In this document: positions 8,241-16,518 of the stretch, piece after piece | Layout: every line of letters starts with the position of its first letter | Position numbering within the stretch: the stretch's first letter is position 1 | Program-made: the position numbers and the translations under genes | Notes under the pieces: model-generated | What the model was told of the DNA's origin: nothing | Seen by the model: only the letters and a program-made list of their open reading frames with translations | Databases searched by the model: none | Origin: Candidatus Choladousia intestinavium | GTDB lineage: Bacteria > Bacillota > Clostridia > Lachnospirales > Lachnospiraceae | DNA: 54,823 bases | NCBI GenBank assembly: GCA_018712785.1 | Contig: DVGK01000125.1 | Span: 1 to 54,823 of the forward strand | Direction of reading: 5' to 3'

Positions 8241-10168
8241 CGGGCCTCCTGATTTGACGGAAAGAGAGATGCATCTGTGTGAGGAATGAAGCAGCTGGCC
8301 ACAAACTCATCCATATAGGTGGGCTCATTGCTTAATTCCAGATAGGTCATATTGTGAGCTACCTCCGCCACCTTCCTCTGAGCCTCTGTAGAAAGAAGAA
8401 TCGCGTACGCGCCGGAGAGGGAAGAATTGCCGATATAGGAAAATTTCTCCATATCCACATCCGGGAACATGCCGATATACACTGCGTTCTTCATATTGAT
8501 GCCGCTGCCGATGCCTCCTGCCACATAAATATGGTCAATCATGGAAACATCAAAATCCAGCGATCTAAGCATCACGCAGATGGCAGAAAAGATCGCTCCC
8601 TTTGCCCGGATAAAGTTGTCAATATCCACCTCTGTAATCTCAATGTCCTTCACAGAAGCCGCGTCCTCTTTAAATGCCAGAACGTAGCTGCCCATACCGT
8701 ACTTATCGCGGTGCACCCGCTCCCCTTCCCGGATAAACTTCCCTTTGGGATTGATAATTCCGCAGCGGAACAGTTCACTGATCACATCTATGATTCCGGA
8801 ACCGCACAGACCGACAGGCTTCTGTCCTTCCCCGCCAATGATTTTAAAGGTAGGGATCATGGTCTCTTTATCTATGGTACAGGCCTCAATGGCCCCGTCC
8901 GTGGCACGCATGCCGCAGCTAATATCGCCGCCCTCAAAGGCCGGACCTGCGGAACACGCGCAGCTCATCATAAACTCAGAATTGCCGAATACCAGCTCGC
9001 CGTTGGTGCCCAGGTCAATGAAAAGAGACATCTCTTCTTTGTTCCAGATCATGCTGGCGAAGGTACCCGCCGTAATATCGCCTCCCACATAGCTTCCGAT
9101 GTTGGGGGCAATCAGGACCTTTGCATGGGAATTCGTATGAAGTCCCAGATCTCCGGCAAAAACAGAGTTTGTCTCAAAGAAAGTAGGGATATACGGCTCC
9201 ATACGCACCGGATCCGCATCTACCCCTAAAAGCAGATGATTCATAGTAGTATTGGAAGCCACACAGACTCTGAAGATCTGCTCCTCCTGCACAGAGGCCT
9301 CCCTGCACATGGTATCAATCAAAGGATTCAGCGTTTCTCCGATAATAGCGTCCTGCAGACGCTTCCGGCCTCCCACCTTCTGCTGTTCAATAATCCGGTT
9401 AATTACGTCTGCGCCATAACGGATCTGACCGTTTCCGGCTGACCCTTTGGCCAGAATCTTTCCGGTAAGCATATCTACCAGCACCGCCGATACGGTGGTT
9501 GTACCGATATCCACCGCAAGACCTGCCACCACCGGCGTTTCCTTGGCGCCTATCAGGTCACAGATCTCCACTTTGTTGCCTTTTCTGCGGATGACGCACT
9601 GTACGTCAAAAGAATATTTTCTGAGATTTTCCGCCAGCTTCTGGAGAACCTGGAAGGAAATTCTGACGTCCTCCGCCTCGCATAGATCCTCAACAGCCCA
9701 GGACAGCCGCTCATTATCCGGCATGGTGTCATCCAGGGAAGGAGGATTCATGGTTACTCTGATAACTTCTAAGTCATTCTTAAATTTAATTCCGGCTTCT
9801 GAAATATCCTGTTCCGTCTTCTCAAAGATCTGAATCTCCTCTGCTGAACCAAGATCCGCAACTTTCATCCTGCTTCGGTACGCAGAGGCAATATCCGGAA
9901 CCAATACTTCCACATCACCGGCAATTTTACTGATGCAGGAAAGCCTCCACCCCTGGTCATACTCTTCCTGGCTGATGTGCCGGGTACGTTCTGACTCCAG
10001 TTCGCCCTTTACCAGCTTCACTTTACATTTTCCGCAAGCTGCATTTCCATTGCATGGCGCATCGATAGCTACGTTCGTTTTTCTCGCTACCTCAAGAAGG
10101 TTTTCACCGAAAGCAGCGAAGACGGTTATATCTTCGCTGTTTTCAAACTTAAAAGTCACTTTATACAT
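8237..10168 (-). CDS. corrinoid activation protein RACo (ferredoxin-ASKHA ATPase)
   Basis: This 643-residue protein matches the reductive activators of corrinoid proteins. A plant-type [2Fe-2S] domain lies at the N-terminus (Cys39, 45, 48, 78: CNGNAACGKC and SCIS). A linker follows, then a large ASKHA ATPase domain (VDIGTTTVSAVLVDM near 215; DLGTNGELVFGN). It returns the inactive Co(II) form of the corrinoid iron-sulfur protein to Co(I) using ATP and a low-potential electron. Position after acsE and the CFeSP genes supports this. The start is ATG 10168 with AGAGGA 6 nt upstream, and the gene overlaps the DUF3786 gene by 4 bp. Confidence 0.9.
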   Translation of the reverse strand: MYKVTFKFENSEDITVFAAFGENLLEVARKTNVAIDAPCNGNAACGKCKVKLVKGELESERTRHISQEEYDQGWRLSCISKIAGDVEVLVPDIASAYRSRMKVADLGSAEEIQIFEKTEQDISEAGIKFKNDLEVIRVTMNPPSLDDTMPDNERLSWAVEDLCEAEDVRISFQVLQKLAENLRKYSFDVQCVIRRKGNKVEICDLIGAKETPVVAGLAVDIGTTTVSAVLVDMLTGKILAKGSAGNGQIRYGADVINRIIEQQKVGGRKRLQDAIIGETLNPLIDTMCREASVQEEQIFRVCVASNTTMNHLLLGVDADPVRMEPYIPTFFETNSVFAGDLGLHTNSHAKVLIAPNIGSYVGGDITAGTFASMIWNKEEMSLFIDLGTNGELVFGNSEFMMSCACSAGPAFEGGDISCGMRATDGAIEACTIDKETMIPTFKIIGGEGQKPVGLCGSGIIDVISELFRCGIINPKGKFIREGERVHRDKYGMGSYVLAFKEDAASVKDIEITEVDIDNFIRAKGAIFSAICVMLRSLDFDVSMIDHIYVAGGIGSGINMKNAVYIGMFPDVDMEKFSYIGNSSLSGAYAILLSTEAQRKVAEVAHNMTYLELSNEPTYMDEFVASCFIPHTDASLFPSNQEAR

Positions 10169-10197
10169 TCTATATCCTCTTAAGCTGCATCAAAATA

Positions 10198-10983
10198 TTA
10201 GATCTCAAGATAAGAATCTGCATACAGTGTATTATTCTTAAATACATCACAGGACTTAATGGTCTCCATAAGACGCAGATCACAAGGATTCACAATTGCG
10301 GAGGTAAGACCCTGCATCATTGCCATAGCCACCAGGGCAGAATCCATAATCGGACGAATATGCTTCGGCATACCATTGGAATTGTTGGAAAGTCCGCCTG
10401 TGGAGTTCAAGCCCATATCGGAGAACATTTTAATTGCCTCAAGGACTTCCATCTGCTTGTCCTGCATTCCCTTTACAACCAGGAACAGCGGGTCAAACCA
10501 CAGATCAGTAGGCTCCATGCCATGCTCAAGACCTCTCTCCAGCATGTTCTGGCAGTGCATCATACGCTCATCATTGTCAGCAGCGATTCCTTCCGCTGAG
10601 CAGAGAGCAATTACGATGGCGTCGTTTGCCGCCGCCAGGTCAATGTTTTCGATTCTTCCGCCTGCGTCCGCAGAATTCACGATGGGTTTTCCTTTGGAAC
10701 GGTTGTAAACGGAAATACCAGCCTCAATAGCTTTCTTATTTGCTGTGTCCAGAGCAAGGGGCACATTATCAAATTCGCTCTGAAGAAGCTGAACAGCCCA
10801 CTTCATCAGGTCCTCACCGTCTGACTCAGCCGGGCCGATATTTACGTCCAGATAGGTAGCTCCTGCATCCAGCTGCTCCTTGGCGCGCTTCAGAATCGGT
10901 TCCGGATCTCTTTCCGCCATTGCCTTGCGGATTACAGGTGAAATACAGTGAATTCTTTCACCAATGGTAATAAATTTTGCCAT
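10198..10983 (-). CDS. acsE: methyl-THF:corrinoid iron-sulfur protein methyltransferase
   Basis: AcsE (261 residues) moves the methyl group from methyl-THF to the cobalt of the CFeSP, joining the folate branch to the CODH/ACS. It is a pterin-binding TIM barrel. Visible motifs include GERIHCISP at the start, YLDVNIGPAESDGED, PLALDTANKKA and GGLSNNSNGMP, the last holding the conserved Asn of the family. It follows acsC after a 128-bp gap with a strong hairpin and precedes the RACo gene by 29 nt. Confidence 0.95.
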   Translation of the reverse strand: MAKFITIGERIHCISPVIRKAMAERDPEPILKRAKEQLDAGATYLDVNIGPAESDGEDLMKWAVQLLQSEFDNVPLALDTANKKAIEAGISVYNRSKGKPIVNSADAGGRIENIDLAAANDAIVIALCSAEGIAADNDERMMHCQNMLERGLEHGMEPTDLWFDPLFLVVKGMQDKQMEVLEAIKMFSDMGLNSTGGLSNNSNGMPKHIRPIMDSALVAMAMMQGLTSAIVNPCDLRLMETIKSCDVFKNNTLYADSYLEI

Positions 10984-11013
10984 AGTTGTTCTCCTTTTCT
11001 TTCTTGATTTTAT

Positions 11014-11049
11014 AGAGTACAGAACGCCGAAGTACTTTCTGTTTACTCT
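11014..11049 (-). other. intercistronic hairpin between acsC and acsE
   Basis: The minus strand can fold AGAGTA-a-CAGAA against TTCTG-TACTCT (about 11 bp with one bulge) around a 12-nt loop containing CTTCGG. No T-run follows, so it is not a standard terminator. It more likely stabilises or sets a processing point in the mRNA. A second small inverted repeat, CTTAAG-N8-CTTAAG, lies at the acsC stop. Confidence 0.6.
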
Positions 11050-11111
11050 GCTTTTGTAAAACCAGACTGAGCTCCCGCGTTCTGAAACTTATATAACTTA
11101 AGTTCTGTTCC

Positions 11112-12461
11112 TTAAGCCTGAAGATCCTTCATAAATTTAACAAGCTGCACTGCCTCGTTGGGGGCGATGATAATCTCCCATCCAGGAAGCTTTGCTTCCA
11201 GCTCACCCTTCAGAACAGCTACTTTTCCGGGGATAACAAGCTTTCTGGAGTTTACTTTGCCTGCAATATCCTGCTCCTCAAAGAACTTGGCAATAGTATT
11301 TGCCGAGAACTTGCCTGCAGCCCAGGATGTCAGTACGGAAAGTCCGCCTGCATCGTTGATGATCAGGTTGCAGGGAACGCCGGAACGCTCAAGCTCACCG
11401 GAAACTACGAAGTATGTAAGAGCAAAGTCTACGGTGGTTACACAGATAGAATCCTTGTCCGCGCCGTTCAGAGGATAGATGCCCGGCTCAACCTTCATGG
11501 GCTTCTGAGGATCGGTAAACAGATTCTGACGCAGGCCGTAGAGCGGAAGGGCCTCTGCGTAAGTCATCTCATCTACAACAACAATTGAACCATACTTCAT
11601 GGTGAACAGAGAAAGCAGGGCTGCCTGAAGATGGGCATTGCCGTGTGCCAGGCGGTCTGCCCGTACAATAGAGGGATAACCGCAGGTACGGTTTCCGTCC
11701 TTGATGGCTGCTCTTCTGAACTGTACTGTAGTGGCAAAAGCATCCTTAATGGAATTCGTTCCCGCGTCAATCAAAAGGTTCTTATTGCCAAGCTTCTCCA
11801 GAGCCGCTACTGTATCATAAAGTTCGTTGATGTCCGCGCCCTGTACGCCAAGAGCAACGCCGGCATCCTTTGCAACTGTGTTCATTGCCTCGTAATTGGA
11901 AGCGTTCGCGCCGTTTAAAACCGGCTTGCTGTCTTTTACAAGCTCTAATGCCTGCTTGGCAACTTCAGGATCTGTACATCCAAGAATCAGTACCCGGTCA
12001 AGAGCTGCCGCTTTCTTTACAAGATCCAGGTATTTCTCAACGCTTCCCTCCGGAGAGTAGTTTACATAGATCATTTCTACGTACATTCTCTCTCCGATAC
12101 GCTCATAATCAACCTTGGGAATTCCTGCCAGCTTAGCTTCCACTGCCGCGTCATCCATGCAGTTGCACAGAGACACTGCGTAGCGTGTCCGGCTGACAAA
12201 GGTTTTCTCGTGACGGAACAGAACGGTTTCGCCGCCCAGAGCCATCTCCTTGTCCCCGGTTCCCACCTTGATTGTCTTCATAGGCGGAGCTGTAGCCTCA
12301 TTCAGAGTTGCCTTGGCATCCTCTGAAAAATAAGGACAAGCGTCAATGGAAACGCTTCCCTGGGCCACCTTCATGGAGAAAGCCATACAGGTAGGGCTTC
12401 CGCATTCTTTACAGTTTTTCTTAGGTGATAATTTAAAAATATCGAGACCTTTCAGTGCCAT
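11112..12461 (-). CDS. acsC: corrinoid iron-sulfur protein, large subunit
   Basis: AcsC (449 residues) carries the [4Fe-4S] cluster and binds the corrinoid that accepts the methyl group. The N-terminal cluster motif CKECGSPTC followed by ACPY (Cys17, 20, 25, 42) is present. A TIM-barrel domain and a C-terminal corrinoid-binding domain (INDAGGLSVLTSWAAGKFSA) follow. It is paired with acsD 33 nt upstream, as expected for the heterodimer. The corrinoid requirement fits the cobalamin riboswitch at the left edge. Confidence 0.95.
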   Translation of the reverse strand: MALKGLDIFKLSPKKNCKECGSPTCMAFSMKVAQGSVSIDACPYFSEDAKATLNEATAPPMKTIKVGTGDKEMALGGETVLFRHEKTFVSRTRYAVSLCNCMDDAAVEAKLAGIPKVDYERIGERMYVEMIYVNYSPEGSVEKYLDLVKKAAALDRVLILGCTDPEVAKQALELVKDSKPVLNGANASNYEAMNTVAKDAGVALGVQGADINELYDTVAALEKLGNKNLLIDAGTNSIKDAFATTVQFRRAAIKDGNRTCGYPSIVRADRLAHGNAHLQAALLSLFTMKYGSIVVVDEMTYAEALPLYGLRQNLFTDPQKPMKVEPGIYPLNGADKDSICVTTVDFALTYFVVSGELERSGVPCNLIINDAGGLSVLTSWAAGKFSANTIAKFFEEQDIAGKVNSRKLVIPGKVAVLKGELEAKLPGWEIIIAPNEAVQLVKFMKDLQA

Positions 12462-12494
12462 TTTCTATTCCTCCTTGTACTTCAAACCTATCGC

Positions 12495-13436
12495 TTATAC
12501 TAATTCCTTGATCAGCTGGGAAATTGTCTTCACTGACTCCGGATGTCTCAAAATCACTGCATTAGAGCCGGAAGCCAGCACTGCCGCGGCTGTTTCCACT
12601 TCCATATCAATTGCGCGCTCTTCCAGTGATCCCCATTCAGGCATGTCCGCCTCAGAAGCCATAGCCTCTTTCACGCCCCATACCTCTGAAGCAACGGGAG
12701 TAATAATCGGCATCTGAAGAGTTGTATCAGACTGTGAGAGAGCTGCCGCCTTCACACGGTCCATGGTAGATACTACATACTCAAATCCATAGCCGGCTGC
12801 TGCTGTTCCTACATTCATAACGATTCTCTGCCCGTTTACGCCGAGCTGTGTCAGAAGTACGTTCAGCTGCTTAGCCAGGTTAATATCTACTGCAGACTCC
12901 GCGCCAACGATCTGCTTATAAGCAAGACCTGCTGATGCGCCGATAGTCTTGTAGTCTTCCTCTCTTGCGGAAAGGATCACAACATTCTTTCCTTCCAGAG
13001 CAGAGGAAGCCTTGTCAAGAAGCTCGCCATCCTTCTCCACGTTCTTGCATCCGCAAACTACAAGAGGAAGGTCTACTGCATCCGCAATGTCCTTCAGAAT
13101 CTGAACCAGTTCTTCTGTAGATTTGTTTTCTCCGTTAGGATCTCCGCCCTCCAAACGGATACTGAGAAAATCAACGCCCTCAAAGGTCGCTGCCTTCTTC
13201 GCCATATCTACTACAGTCGCACAGCCTTCATAACATTTCTTTACGCATTCCGGCTCATTGTCCATACCGCCGTCCGTAATCTCAATACCGACCTTGGGAG
13301 CATTTTCAATGGCTTCGTCAAAGGTATAGAAGGGAAGTACATTTTCTCCTCCTACAGTAATGGCTTTGTCGCCTGTACCGATTGTAACGGCATTAATCTT
13401 CGCGCTGAATTTTCCTGATTTTCCAGTAAACGGCAT
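12495..13436 (-). CDS. acsD: corrinoid iron-sulfur protein, small subunit
   Basis: AcsD (313 residues) is the TIM-barrel partner of AcsC in the heterodimer that carries the methyl group to acetyl-CoA synthase. Family segments such as ITVGGENVLPFYTFDE, LSIRLEGGDPNGEN and VMNVGTAAAGYGFEY are clear. AAGGAGG lies 10 nt before ATG 13436. A long hairpin with a GAAA loop separates it from acsB. Confidence 0.95.
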   Translation of the reverse strand: MPFTGKSGKFSAKINAVTIGTGDKAITVGGENVLPFYTFDEAIENAPKVGIEITDGGMDNEPECVKKCYEGCATVVDMAKKAATFEGVDFLSIRLEGGDPNGENKSTEELVQILKDIADAVDLPLVVCGCKNVEKDGELLDKASSALEGKNVVILSAREEDYKTIGASAGLAYKQIVGAESAVDINLAKQLNVLLTQLGVNGQRIVMNVGTAAAGYGFEYVVSTMDRVKAAALSQSDTTLQMPIITPVASEVWGVKEAMASEADMPEWGSLEERAIDMEVETAAAVLASGSNAVILRHPESVKTISQLIKELV

Positions 13437-13462
13437 CTTTCTATTACCTCCTTGTATAACAT

Positions 13463-13496
13463 GCCAATGCAGAGTACTTTCGTACTCCGCAGTGGC
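13463..13496 (-). other. intercistronic hairpin between acsB and acsD
   Basis: On the minus strand GCCA-TGC-GAGTAC pairs with GTACTC-GCA-TGGC, with two single mismatches, around a GAAA tetraloop. The stem of about 14 pairs lies in the 80-bp gap between acsB and acsD. No T-run follows. It resembles stabilising or processing hairpins of operons whose products are needed in different amounts. Confidence 0.65.
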
Positions 13497-13516
13497 TTAT
13501 AATTTGTTGTTCTTTC

Positions 13517-15640
13517 TTACATCATGGGTTCCATGCCAAGAGCCGGATGTCCTTTTTCCTCCAGGAATGCCAGCAGGGTTTCGGGATCTTCCGCAACTGT
13601 CTCATCACCGATCATATCTGTGAAATTATCGATTCCGTAAAGCTCTTTTGCTGTAGCATTCAGTCTCTCGGCAACCTGTTCCTTCAGTTCCTTGGGCATC
13701 CAGACGATACGCTTTACCCCGCCCTCTGCCTTCATGAACTTCTTGGAAGAAATAAAATGCTTTCCATGCCCCATGAATCCGGGTGTCTGCACACCGCCGC
13801 CTGTCATAGAAGCCAATTCCGGGAATGTCATGCCGATCGGAGTCATGCCCGCGTACTCACGGTTGGCGATGCATACGCCGTTTGACAGAGGCTCGATACC
13901 GCAGATACACTCAAAGCATCCGCATGAAGTCATGGGCTTCTCAATAATAGAGTAGAGAGACACATCCTCCAGAGCTCCCTGGGAGAATTTCTTCACAGCC
14001 TCGTTTACATCCTCATATTCACCGATTCTCTCGTCAATCACTCTCTCTTTTGTGATCACCTGGCAGGGTCCCTGGGGATCCAGCTCGTTGGTAGCCTTCG
14101 CGTCCAGCCATGAAACAGCGCCGCAAAGTCCCAGCCGCTCCGGGGTAACCACACATACATGGGAAGGTGAAAATGCCTGGCACATAATACAGCTGTAGTA
14201 TACGTCTACGCCTTCGTCTGTAAGAGTATCCAGACGCTCATCTCTCTTATCGAATACGGGAGTAGCCAGTTCATGGCGAAGCTTCGTACACATCTCCGCG
14301 TCTGTATAGATCTTCACCTGACATTTATCTACTACCGCCGCGAACTCGCTCTTAACCTTGGCGTAGAGAACTTCGCCCAAATGTTTCAGACGGAAGCCTG
14401 CGTTGTAAGTCTCCTTGCTTACACGGATACGGATCATATCACGCTGTCCCGTATGCATCATACCTTCCACACAGTTCAGATAAGAGTGGAATTTACGCTC
14501 AATAACAGGCTCGAAATCAGACTGCATCTTCTTTCCTGCCACTTCCACAACATAAGCGATGGACTGCTTGCTTCCCATATCGAAGCCGTCCAGATCCGGT
14601 CCGATCACTTCAATCTTGTGATCTTCCACTTCGCTCATATCCTTTGTGGTTACCAGCTCAAAGCAGTCCACTCTGGAACCATCGAATTCAACCTGCATAT
14701 CGCCCCGGCGGATAATCTCGCCCTCAAAAGCAGAAGCGAACGCAACGGGAATATCAATATTCGTGATCTTGATTTTGATATCTCTTGCTTCAAGAGAAGT
14801 AGCGTTAAATTTGGAAACATCTTTCTGTACGATAAGGCTCTTCGGAACCTTGAAGGTTTCCTCATTGGTAATAACCGGGAATCCAAGCGCAATAGCGCCA
14901 GCACCGCAGGCAACGATCACTGCGTCAAGAGGCGCGAAAGCATTTACAAATGCCGGAACACGCTTCATGGTATATTCCATCAGTCCTGCAGCGTCACCAG
15001 GCTGAATATTACCAAAGATCAAAGCCGCGCGGATCGCAACGGATACTGCGTGTACAACGGATGTAACATCCTTTCCAAGAGGAATTACACGCACATTGGC
15101 ACCGGTCTTATATCCCTGGGCCTCACACTGATCAATGATGCCGCCCACTAAAGTAACGAGAATACCCTGGGCCTGGTAGCTCTTTACCAGAGCAACGCCC
15201 TCTTCTGCTGTGGGAGCTGCTCCAAGGATAACTGCTACGCCAGGGATGTCCCCTGTTACAAGAGGCACACCCAGCTCACGGATCACCGGATCGCCCAGAT
15301 GTCCGTAGCAGGGCGCTTCGTAGGGAACCGCACCGTCAATATACTTCAGCACCTCAATAAACTCTGCACAAAGAGCCGTAGCCACACCTGACATGAACGC
15401 GTCGTTCAGCTTCTGCTCTCTTGTCATAAGAGTCTTAACTACGCCCAGAGCTTCCTTCAGCTCTCCAAGATTTCCCACCTTGGTACCTGTCACCGCATAG
15501 TAGCAGGGAAGGCTGTAGGCGGTATCCGGAAAAGCTACAGCTTTATCTGCGCCATACTTTGCAATCGCATCGCTAATCGCAGATTCTGTCAGACCGTATA
15601 CCGTATCATTTCCACTGAAAACAACATCAAATAAAGTCAC
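13517..15640 (-). CDS. acsB: acetyl-CoA synthase (CO dehydrogenase/acetyl-CoA synthase subunit)
   Basis: AcsB (707 residues, normal bacterial length) joins methyl from CFeSP, CO from CooS and CoA to acetyl-CoA at the nickel A-cluster. A-cluster ligand regions are visible: CIMCQAFSPSHVC (about residue 485) and SCGCFECICG (about 570), which contains the Cys-Gly-Cys that binds the distal nickel. The start is a GTG at 15640 overlapping the cooC stop (GTGA), with GGAGG 7 nt upstream, so the two are coupled. The adjacent CooC is consistent with nickel insertion into this enzyme or into CooS. Confidence 0.96.
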   Translation of the reverse strand: MTLFDVVFSGNDTVYGLTESAISDAIAKYGADKAVAFPDTAYSLPCYYAVTGTKVGNLGELKEALGVVKTLMTREQKLNDAFMSGVATALCAEFIEVLKYIDGAVPYEAPCYGHLGDPVIRELGVPLVTGDIPGVAVILGAAPTAEEGVALVKSYQAQGILVTLVGGIIDQCEAQGYKTGANVRVIPLGKDVTSVVHAVSVAIRAALIFGNIQPGDAAGLMEYTMKRVPAFVNAFAPLDAVIVACGAGAIALGFPVITNEETFKVPKSLIVQKDVSKFNATSLEARDIKIKITNIDIPVAFASAFEGEIIRRGDMQVEFDGSRVDCFELVTTKDMSEVEDHKIEVIGPDLDGFDMGSKQSIAYVVEVAGKKMQSDFEPVIERKFHSYLNCVEGMMHTGQRDMIRIRVSKETYNAGFRLKHLGEVLYAKVKSEFAAVVDKCQVKIYTDAEMCTKLRHELATPVFDKRDERLDTLTDEGVDVYYSCIMCQAFSPSHVCVVTPERLGLCGAVSWLDAKATNELDPQGPCQVITKERVIDERIGEYEDVNEAVKKFSQGALEDVSLYSIIEKPMTSCGCFECICGIEPLSNGVCIANREYAGMTPIGMTFPELASMTGGGVQTPGFMGHGKHFISSKKFMKAEGGVKRIVWMPKELKEQVAERLNATAKELYGIDNFTDMIGDETVAEDPETLLAFLEEKGHPALGMEPMM

Positions 15641-16422
15641 TGTTCTGCCTCCATTTCTTTTGATAGATCCATTTTTTGTTTGATTTTCCGAATCTCCTCT
15701 TTCAGCTCTTTGCTGAAGTCATAGGGGGATTTCCCCTGACGGTCCGCATCCATCACCTCCGGGTTATAGTGAATGCATCCCAGAAGATCTTCTTTTGGAA
15801 TTCTGGATCTGATGAATTCCTCATCTTCTTCGCTTCTTACTTTATTGGCCACCACCCGTACCTGGGAAACTCCCAGATCCGCTGCCAGACGCTTGACATT
15901 TTTATAAGTCTGGACGCTTCTGGCTCCGGGTTCAATGACTACAATAAACTGATCCATACCGCTGGTGGTTCCTCTTCCCAGATGCTCCAGCCCGGCTTCC
16001 ATGTCAAGAACCACCACATCCGTGCTTCGCAGCATCAGATGGCTGATAATTCTTTTGAGCATCACATGCTCCGGACATACGCATCCTCCTCCCCCGGTTT
16101 CCACCGTGCCCAGGACGAGAAGCTTTACGCCGTTTCGGCTTTTTGCATATTTATCCGGAATGTCGTCTACCTTCGGGTTCAGACGGAACAGCTTATTGAA
16201 CTCATCCGCGCCGGTCCGTTCCTCCACCAGCTTCCGCATCTTGGAAATCGGTACGATCTCCTCCAGCTCCTCTTCAGAAAAGCCAAGGGCCAGTCCAAGA
16301 TTCGCATCGGGATCCGCATCCGCCGCCAGTACGCTTCTCCCCTCATCCGCGTACATCCTGGCAAGGGTAGCCGCAAATGTGGTTTTGCCCACACCTCCCT
16401 TTCCGGTAATAGCTATCTTCAT
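15637..16422 (-). CDS. cooC: nickel-inserting ATPase for CODH/ACS (CooC/AcsF type)
   Basis: This 261-residue MinD-type ATPase helps load nickel into CO dehydrogenase or acetyl-CoA synthase. The deviant Walker A GKGGVGKTT is at residues 7-15 and DADPDANLG follows near 37. A CVCPEH segment gives the Cys-x-Cys seen in this family, which holds a metal at the dimer interface. The start is ATG 16422 (MKIAITGKGG) with AGGAGG 5 nt upstream. The frame to 16464 lacks a site. It overlaps acsB by 4 bp and follows cooS. Confidence 0.93.
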   Translation of the reverse strand: MKIAITGKGGVGKTTFAATLARMYADEGRSVLAADADPDANLGLALGFSEEELEEIVPISKMRKLVEERTGADEFNKLFRLNPKVDDIPDKYAKSRNGVKLLVLGTVETGGGGCVCPEHVMLKRIISHLMLRSTDVVVLDMEAGLEHLGRGTTSGMDQFIVVIEPGARSVQTYKNVKRLAADLGVSQVRVVANKVRSEEDEEFIRSRIPKEDLLGCIHYNPEVMDADRQGKSPYDFSKELKEEIRKIKQKMDLSKEMEAEQ

Positions 16423-16432
16423 AGTTTCCTCC

Positions 16433-16504
16433 TGCGCGCAGCCCGAAAGCCGCGCTGAAATCATTTCTGACAGCAGGAAGGCCTCACAGGGTGCCTCCTG
16501 CTGT
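16433..16504 (-). other. two intercistronic hairpins between cooS and cooC
   Basis: The first hairpin (16504-16470) pairs ACAGCAGGA with TCCTGCTGT plus inner GGC/GCC pairs. The second (about 16456-16433) is a GC-rich stem ending just before the cooC ribosome binding site. Neither is followed by a T-run. They may lower read-through or protect the cooS message, giving more CODH than maturation factor. Confidence 0.6.
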
Positions 16505-16518
16505 TCTTATGCCAAATA

